From the NCBI GenBank assembly GCA_039720395.1, contig CM077820.1, forward strand, positions 11,098,338-11,162,337: a stretch of 64,000 nt of DNA, in the 5' to 3' direction. This DNA is from Liquidambar formosana. Its lineage: Eukaryota > Streptophyta > Magnoliopsida > Saxifragales > Altingiaceae. A program made the translations under genes and the position numbers. Shown piece by piece: positions 57,130 through 64,000 of this stretch. The notes beneath the pieces are model-generated. The model was not told where the DNA came from, ran no database searches, and worked only from the letters and a program-made list of their open reading frames with translations. Each line of letters starts with the position of its first letter. The stretch's first letter is position 1.

Positions 57130-57655
57130 AAATGCTTTATGGCTCTGTTTAGAAATTTCTTTAGCCTTGGTTTGTTTTCTTTTAGTCCTATTAGGTTGTT
57201 TCCCTTTTTTACCTTGTTCATAATGTGTACCTTCTTTACATGTGTGTTGGGAATGACTAAGTCAAGTCCAAAATGGGTATCTAAGTTGAGTTCAAAGGTT
57301 TGGTGTTTTGAGATAGATCTTTGGAGTTCTTGGATTTTTAGTTTTTTCTTATAGTCAGGTTCCGTGTCGCTTTGTTGTTGGTTTGCTATTATGGTACTAT
57401 CCTTGTGTAGCTATGTTGGTGAGGTTTCCAGGTGGTTTTTTGCATTTCTTCTCTTAAATTCATTTTAGGTGTTTATTGCTTTGTCTCTTAGTAGGGTCAT
57501 CCTGTTTGGGGTGTTGTTGATTGTTCTAGGCTGTCTATATTGTTTGTGTGAGTATTGTATATTTATGAGGCTGTCTTTTTTGTTTTTGGGGGGTTTTGTA
57601 GTTACGAGATCCCTACAACCTTCTTTTTGTGAATAAAATTACCTTTATCAAAAAA
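57130..57655. other. T-rich segment with a LINE-like 3' end
   Basis: The stretch ends GTGAATAAAATTACCTTTAT then CAAAAAAA, the kind of 3' end seen in plant L1-type LINEs. About 57430-57550 resembles 45465-45520 and 42300-42395 in CACTA-1 (shared TTCTCT(T/C)AAATTCATTTTAG, TGTTCTAGGCTG). No reverse transcriptase frame remains. Confidence 0.3.
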
Positions 57656-58630
57656 ATAGTAAGGACCAATATGATTATATTGAGATTACCGACTTCTTAA
57701 TGTAATGACTTCATTCAAGACTAAGGGGGTAATCTGCCATGGCATAGAACCAAAATGCTCTACAACCAAAGTTAGGAATTTATTGCCGTTGCAGGGTTGT
57801 CTTGGTTTTGGGAGTTTGGTATGGTTATAGGATGTGGACTGGGAGGTCTCTATGAAAGTGTGGGCTTTTTGGTGATCCTTATGTGATATTGTGATGTCAT
57901 TTCTTTAAATGAAATTTAACAAGGCAATGCTTTTCTAAAAATTTTAAGAACAAAATAGTATTAATTGCAAAAACAGAAAATAGAAAACAGAAACCTTTTT
58001 TATGTTCTCTAAAGATGGATTGTTTTAAATAGAACTTTTCAAAAAAGAGTTTCTGAGAACACAACTGAAAACACGTTTTATGCTTGTTTATTTTTCTTTA
58101 TTTCGATCCCCCCCCCTCCGGTGCCCGCCCCTCTTGTTGTTTTCAACTTTCAGAGCAGACAACTGTTTTCAAATATTCGGCCAAGAAGGCCCCAAAGTGT
58201 CCAGTTATCTGTTGTCCTTTACTTCCACATGGTGCAAAGCACAACTCAGATAAGCCAAGTAATTCTATCACTCTTCGTTGAGTGGAAATGAAAATTTTGA
58301 GGGTTAAAATTTTGATTTCTTCTCTATTCATATTGTAAAATTTTGATTTCTTTTCTATTTATATAGTTTGTCTGTTAAACAAAGGACATAAGTGTCAGAG
58401 TATAGTAATTAGTAGCAAAAGATTTAAACATGTTCAATGGCAAGAGTAAAAGAAGAGTTTCAAAGGAACATAAATAATGAGTTCTTTTCACAATTTATAG
58501 AGCAAGGTCAACAGGCAATTAATTTGATATACAAAGAAAGCAAGAATATTGAAGGAAACAATTTGTTCTTATCTATTTGCTATTGGTAAGAAAGATTTTA
58601 GTTTAACACGTGTGTTTTGTGTCTGATCTT
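57656..58630. other. Interior of CACTA-2, nothing certain
   Basis: 58155-58262 is bounded by TTTCAG and could be an exon-like piece (reads TTVFKYSAKKAPKCPV), but I do not recognise it. The rest is AT-rich filler. Confidence 0.3.
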
Positions 58631-58634
58631 CTAG

Positions 58635-58754
58635 GCATATTGAATATTGCATGCATAGAGTAAATTTGCTGTAGTATTATGGTGTTAAACCTATTCTTGT
58701 CTTTGATGGAGGTCTTCTACCGATGAAAAGTGAACAAGAGAACAAGCGTGCAAG
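58635..58754 (+). pseudogene. EXO1: Exonuclease 1 (EXO1) exon fragment captured by CACTA-2
   Basis: Between CTTCTAG and GTATGC the frame starting at 58636 reads HIEYCMHRVNLL, a TAG stop (58672-58674), then YYGVKPILVFDGGLLPMKSE and QENKRA. This is the N-terminal nuclease domain of plant EXO1 (FEN1/Rad2 family), including the VFDGG motif with its metal-binding aspartate. The stop stands where the family has Arg, a one-base change. Both splice borders survive. Only this single exon was found, so it is a dead fragment. EXO1 acts in mismatch repair and DNA end resection; no such role is expected here. Confidence 0.85.
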
Positions 58755-59999
58755 GTATGCTAGATATGTTTTAGAATGTCAATTCCACTTTTGTTGGTTG
58801 GGTTCCCTTGAATGCATATTTGGTAAATCATTTTGTTGGTCTTGGTCAATTGTTCATTTGTTCCACACTTCTTCCAACTCCAAATATCTAAAATAATTCT
58901 AAATATATTGTTTTTTGTAAGGTTGGCGAAATTTTGGGTCCTGGTTAGTTTTGTTTGGGCAATGAACATGGATAATTACGTTCTTTCTAACCTAAACCCA
59001 ACATATGTCTATCAGCATGCCATTTTTTTTCCTGCATCTTTCATTTCTGTTTTATACTTTTTAATATAGATGTAAATTCTTCTACTTTGTACTTGATGGC
59101 TTCTGTTTTTGCAACTTGCAAGTGTGCCTCTCTGGAGATGGTTGGACTATCTGTAGGATTCATGTTCATTTGGGTTTTTCTAGAACTTTTGCACTAGTTG
59201 TTGACCTAATGCAACCCTCAGTTTTCCGAGCATGTATTCATGTAGCTAACCCCAAATAATTGGGATACGCCTTTGTTATATATATATAACTATGTGTGTG
59301 TGTGTGTGGTAGTAAAGTGATATAGGATTCATCTAGCTGACCCTGTTGGGAGAAGGATTTTTGCTGTGCTGGGTTGTGCTAAATGTTGTTGTTTTGATCA
59401 GTTTGGGCTGCTTCTTGCTGTAATTTTTTGTATTGGTATTTATAATTCTGCATTTGGGTTGTGGTATTTGGGAAGTTATATGGAAAATTAAATCAGGATT
59501 TAATTTGGTGACTTATGATTGTTTACAGATCAGGTTTGGATGGGCATTGAAGCAGTCATGATTGCAGTTGCGAGTGTGGTGGGATTTTGAGAGATTGTAT
59601 GCAACTTGGAAATTCAGAAAATAGTAGTTGAAATTACGAGGGCAACTACAGATTTTTGCTCGTCTTACAAACAAACTTATATGAGAAAACTGGATTAATT
59701 TTGTATTGCTCTTATGAGAGATTGTTTTTTTAGAGGTGAGATCTTGGGAGATGGCATATCTAAGAGATTGTTTTTTGTAGTGCTCTCATGAGATTAATAA
59801 ATATAATTTGTACTCCGTTTTTTGACTTCTAATTTTAATAGTAATCATGGATTATTGTTAGGATTACAAATTGGTACTTATTTATTGCCTTAGAATGTAT
59901 GTGAGCCAGAAATTATTGAATAGTAAACAGGTGAATATCAAAAGGCTAATTAAAAGCTAGGTTTAAAAAAAAAAAAAAAAAAAAAAAAGAACCACATTA
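58755..59999. other. 3' interior of CACTA-2, no gene
   Basis: T-rich, intron-like DNA with a TA/TG microsatellite (about 59279-59309) and an A run before the 3' subterminal array (59966-59988). Some of it may be intron flanking the captured EXO1 exon. No frame recognised. Confidence 0.45.
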
Positions 60000-60400
60000 A
60001 CGGCGCGCATCATATGCCGTAGACAACTTATTGACGGCTTGTATTATATGCCATATAAACTTTATTCACGGCGTGCATTGTATGCTGTAGATATGTTATT
60101 CACGGCGTGTTGCGCACGCCGTGGATAACCTTTCACTTAGTCATTCACGACATGCATAAAACACTAGAAATGGGTATTGCAGGTAGTTTTTTACGGCGAG
60201 CATTGTATGCCGTAGAAAACTCATTCACGGCATACTTCGCACGCCGTGGATAACCTTTCACGGCGTGCAATATAAGTCATTCACGGCGTGCATAAAACGC
60301 CGTAAATAGACTATGGTTTTCCATGGCGTCGCCCAACACGGCATATTTTTGCACGCCGTGAAAGGTCATCCACGGCGTACTTTGCACGCCGTGGATAACT
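60000..60400. repeat. 3' subterminal repeats of CACTA-2
   Basis: Dense TTCACGGCGTGC / GCACGCCGTGGATAA words in both orientations, more than twelve copies, denser than the 5' array. Confidence 0.85.
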
Positions 60401-61880
60401 ATCTTTGTTGTAGTGTATACTAACCAAGTATATTACAAAACTCAAAATAAGTTATAACCCATAACTTAAAATAAAGAATGCATAATACCCAATGCGTGTG
60501 ACTCATGTCCAATTTACATTAATCCATTAATTACCGACCACTCCCGCAGGAGTCTTCGCGTGGAAATGGAGGATTTTAAACCCAACCTCCAAGAGGACAA
60601 CATAAGGGTTCCTACCTGGAACCGGAAAGTAGCCTTTGATTCGGGAATACAAGGGTTCCTACCTGGAACCGGAAAGTACTCCAGGACCAAAGGAATGGAA
60701 AACACCGCAAAGTCCCATTGACTGCAAGTAGTCCAATTCCAATGACCCCTTTTAATGCAATACTTTTACCCAATATTCATTAAGTCCATTTAATGCATGA
60801 TTATGCCCAACATGCGATGTAATAAACCATAAAATGATTTTATAACCAAAATCATCTTCAAAGTATACTACATAAGCCATAATCAAATAACTTCATAATT
60901 ATACCCAAAATCATAATAACCACATAAATTCTCATTATGATTATAACCTTGAAATCATAATCGAAAACCTCGAATAAACAGGGAAAGTAACCGTAAAATT
61001 CCTACATCAATATTCCATCGGATGTATACAATTAACCAACTTATTAATAAACATAATTCCAATTTACGTTGTCAAATACCCAAAGTTCTCTTTCAAGATT
61101 TATTCCATAAATCATTTATACACATATTCTAAGCCCATGAATACCAAATAATATGATAATATATACCATATTATCATGTCAATAGTTTAAACCTATGTAA
61201 ATTGCACCTACCTCAACCAAATGCGTAGAAAAATGTAACCTTTGATGCCGTGGGTATGAAGTCCAAACCCTAGGATGCAAATGCAAGCTCCCAATCCAAG
61301 CCCTAGCTCCCAAATGACTTGGTTGATGTTGGTAACGGAGGTCCCAACTTCAAATCACCACCAAAATTCCCCAATATGCATGAATAAACCCATAAATGTA
61401 AGAATGAGATGATAAACCAAAAGAAATTACAAACCCTAACTCCAAAATGTCAGAAAATACCTCTAGAATGCAAAAGGAGTTGATGGGGATGAACACCCAT
61501 GTCAAAACCCATGAAATCCAAGCTAAAATCGCCATGAGCAAGCTCCAAGCTCTACCAAGAGGTTGGAGAATATGAATCCAACCATAATAATGCATTCCTA
61601 AGCCTCAAAGAGAGAGAAAAACCCAAATCCACAACCATACACGCGTAGATCGGGCCAAAATAAGCTAGATCTGAGCTTGCCGGCGTCGGATCGAGGTCGC
61701 CTTGGTCCGGCGAGACGCCGTCGAGCCTCTGCCCCCTCTTCTCCTTCTCTCCCTCTCTCTCTCTCTCTCCATGCCCAAAAAGACCAGATTTTGGTCTAAA
61801 ATCGTGGGGAATGGGTTTTAATAAGGGGTGAAGGGCATTTACGTCATTTTATGCAAAAAAATTTGCAAAATCCGCGATGC

Positions 61881-61986
61881 ACGACCGATCGTGGTCTGAG
61901 GGCACGATCGATCGTGAAAAACAGAAGCGAAAATGCATTTCCGGGGCACTGACGATCGATCGTCCCAAAGCCAGGATCGATCGTCA
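61881..61986 (-). promoter_or_regulatory. Palindrome cluster in LTR-B upstream of its transcribed part
   Basis: Within about 105 bp: ACGACCGATCGT (61881), CACGATCGATCGTG (61903-61916, perfect), GACGATCGATCGTC (61951-61964, perfect), GGATCGATCGTC (61975). The position corresponds to U3, just before the region homologous to the TATA and leader of LTR-A. Dyads of this type suggest binding sites for a dimeric factor. Confidence 0.55.
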
Positions 61987-62561
61987 CTTGCTGAAAATGC
62001 CCAGTAACTCAGGCAATTGTGTATAAACCCACACAGTACACATCCCTGCCTTTTACTTTAAGTTATTTAATGAAAATAAGCAAATAACCCCCCATTTGAA
62101 TCCAAATAAAATATCAAAAAAATCAAATACCCAATATATCAAAATCTCATTTTCAAGTTTTAGTATAAAATCCGTCGCCCGACAGATTTTCCTAAAACAA
62201 ACATGCGTGGAACCCAATCCAAACATGCTAATAAAATCCCATAAAATCACCAATGTCTTATAATACTATAAACTCCCATTACTGCCAAAAATTATCCTTT
62301 AAAACGAAGACTTATGAAAATTCACTTTTTCCCAACACTTAGCCAAATTTGAGCAACTTAAACCCTTAAGTTGCAAATAAGGCTAAACGCACCCGAAAGA
62401 TACTTAATGCACCAACACAAGCATCAAAACACATCCAACATCATAATATCATAAACATGCATTACCCATGCATGTAATCATTCGAAAAAATCAAGGGATT
62501 AGTTATGTTAATCATAGATTAAACCCTTAATACCCTATTTAAAAATTACGGGTATTACAAT

Positions 62562-62680
62562 TTTCAGCCAGCTGAAAGTTCATGTCAGTCGACTGAAAAT
62601 TTTAGAGAGGATTGTTTTGTGTTGGCACTTTCAGCCGGCTGAAAATATTTTTCAGCCGTTTGAAAGTGTCGACAGACAGT
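62562..62680 (+). promoter_or_regulatory. Different palindrome cluster in LTR-A at the same position
   Basis: TTTCAGCCAGCTGAAA (62562-62577, one mismatch), TCAGTCGACTGA (62585-62596, perfect), TTTCAGCCGGCTGAAA (62629-62644, perfect), TTTCAGCCGTTTGAAA (62650-62665). Related words lie before the interruption (about 54530-54580). They occupy the same place in the LTR as the CGATCGATCG dyads of LTR-B but share no sequence with them. Confidence 0.55.
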
Positions 62681-64000
62681 TTTAATAAAGGGGTAAAATG
62701 ACCTTTTGCCTCCCCCCCCCCCCCCCCTTTTTCTATATAAACCCTTTAACCTATGAAATTCTAGACTCTTCTCCATCTTTCCAGCCAAAATAGAGAGAGA
62801 GGGGACAGTAGAGAGAGAAAGAACTTCTCCCTCCATTTTTATGGGTTTTCATGCATAAGGGGCTTAGATTTCGACATTTCTAGCTTGGATTCACTCATGG
62901 CCAGCCTCTATTTCAAGTTTAAGAGGTATTTTCTCATGTATAAAGTTAAGGTTTTCATTCCTTTTGGGATTGAGTTATCATATCGTTACATTTTGTGTTT
63001 ATTCATGGTATTTGTGAGGTTTTGTCCAATTTTAGAGTTGGAATCTCCGTTATTTTCATCAAGCATGGCATTTGGGAGCTAGCGCTTGGATTTGGAGCTT
63101 GCATGTGCATGCTAGGGATTGGATCTACACATCTATAACATAAAGATTGCATTTTTCTACACGTTTCATGGAGGTAGGTGCAATTTATATAGGTTTAAAC
63201 TATTAACATGATAATATGGTATATATTATTATATTATTTGGTATTCGTGGGCGTAGAATATGTATATAAATGAATTGCGGAATAAATCTTGCAATGAGAT
63301 TATGGGTATTTGACAATCTAGTTTGGGAATTATGTTCTTTACGAATTTTGGTTTATTTTATACATTTTATGGAATATAAATGTAGGGATTTTATGGTTAA
63401 TCTCCATGTCTAATTGATGTTTTCGATTATGATTTTAAGGTTATAATCATAATGGAAATTTATGATGTTTATCATAATTTTGGTATAATTATGAAGTTAT
63501 TTGATTATGAGTTGTATAGCATATTTTTGGGAGATGAATTTTGTTAAAAATCATTTTATGGTTTATCGCATTGCATGTTGGGCATAATCATACATTAAAT
63601 GGACTTAATGAATACTGGATAAAATATTGCATAAAAAGGGGTCATTGGAATTGGACTACTTGCAGTCAATGGGACTTTACGGTGTTTTCCTTTCTTTTAG
63701 TCCTGGGTACTTTCCGGTTCCAGGTAGGAACCCTTGTGTTGTCCTCTTAGAGGTTGGGTTTAAATCCTCCATTTTCACGTGAAAACTCCTGCGGGAATGA
63801 TCGGTAATTGATGGAATTAATGTAAATTGGACATAAGTTACATGCATTGGGCATTATGCATCATTGTTTTAAGGTATGGAATATAACTTATTTTGAATTT
63901 GTAATATACTTGGTTAGTATATTTTGTTTTAAATGATATAATTGGTTTAATTTATATCATTACTTTAGTTTACTATGTTAAATTGTATCTACTGAGTCGT

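Larger units (their letters stand above)
55093..60415. mobile_element. CACTA element 2, non-autonomous, 5.3 kb, with captured gene pieces
   Basis: Ends CACTACAAGAAAATG and (inverted) CACTACAACAAAGATAG, flanked by the 3-bp duplication TAT (55090-55092, 60416-60418). LTR-A preserves the empty site (AATATACTAACC near 63915 on the other strand), confirming the borders. Subterminal arrays of ACGGCGTGC / GCACGCCGT words lie at about 55118-55285 and 60000-60400. No transposase frame. It carries fragments of a peroxidase gene and of exonuclease 1. Confidence 0.94.
54590..62559 (-). mobile_element. LTR-B (minus), solo LTR nested in LTR-A
   Basis: On the minus strand it runs from TGTAATACCCGTAATTTTTA to TTGGGTCGTGACA, so has TG...CA ends. 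It is flanked by a perfect 5-bp duplication ATTTT (54585-54589, 62560-62564). After removing CACTA-2 it is about 2644 bp. It is homologous to LTR-A in the opposite direction. A target duplication around a single LTR indicates a solo LTR. Confidence 0.85.
53955..64000 (+). mobile_element. LTR-A (plus), interrupted, runs past the window end
   Basis: Begins TGTAACACCCTGTAATTTTT at 53955, runs to 54589, and resumes at 62565 after a nested LTR. It then continues to the end of the window (2071 bp visible). The part after the interruption has a TATA box (CTATATAAAC at 62733-62742). By comparison with LTR-B about 414 bp are missing beyond the window. Whether an internal region follows cannot be seen. 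The ends resemble Ty3/Gypsy LTRs, from memory only. Confidence 0.8.

Overview
The window is nuclear DNA from a flowering plant, most likely a eudicot. It is AT-rich, dense in small transposons, and has intronless secretory-protein genes with plant TATA boxes; captured exon pieces still show GT/AG introns. I cannot name the species. The only clear host genes are six paralogous pectin methylesterase inhibitor-like genes (PMEI, '21 kDa protein' subgroup). Three lie on the minus strand (ATG at 2151, 10531 and 20798) and three on the plus strand (ATG at 33403, 36719 and 52662). Each is about 200 residues, with a signal peptide and the four family cysteines, and each has a TATA box about 65-110 bp before the ATG. 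The two halves of the cluster face away from each other, and flanking DNA is duplicated along with the genes, so the array grew by tandem and segmental duplication.

Region by region. 0-11 kb: PMEI-1 and PMEI-2 with matching 3' flanks, separated by a head-to-tail duplication of a 2.3 kb unit that holds a Stowaway-like MITE and a solo LTR. 11-20 kb: MITEs, a 515 bp element with an 8-bp target duplication, and no recognisable gene. 20-21 kb: PMEI-3. 21.3-28.5 kb: an A-B-A'-B' duplication complex built from a SINE-like family. 28.7-30.5 kb: three foldback Mutator-like MITEs, each with its own perfect 9-bp target duplication. 31.4-41 kb: PMEI-4 and PMEI-5 with repeated 5' and 3' flanks, plus flank copies that have no gene. 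41.16-48.90 kb: a hAT element (8-bp duplication CTCTCAAA) split by a 7.0 kb CACTA element (3-bp duplication TAC), which carries a 202-codon coiled-coil ORF and exon-like pieces. 50.2-53.3 kb: a duplicated block with PMEI-6. 53.96 kb to the end: an LTR (plus strand) interrupted by a related LTR in the opposite orientation, which is itself interrupted by a 5.3 kb CACTA element carrying fragments of a class III peroxidase gene and of exonuclease 1.

Function: the PMEI proteins should act in the cell wall, binding pectin methylesterases and so controlling pectin de-esterification. All other coding-like material looks like transposon cargo or remnants. The nested elements can be ordered in time because several pre-insertion sites survive as paralogous copies in the same window. 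No rRNA, genuine tRNA, CRISPR array or viral gene was seen.
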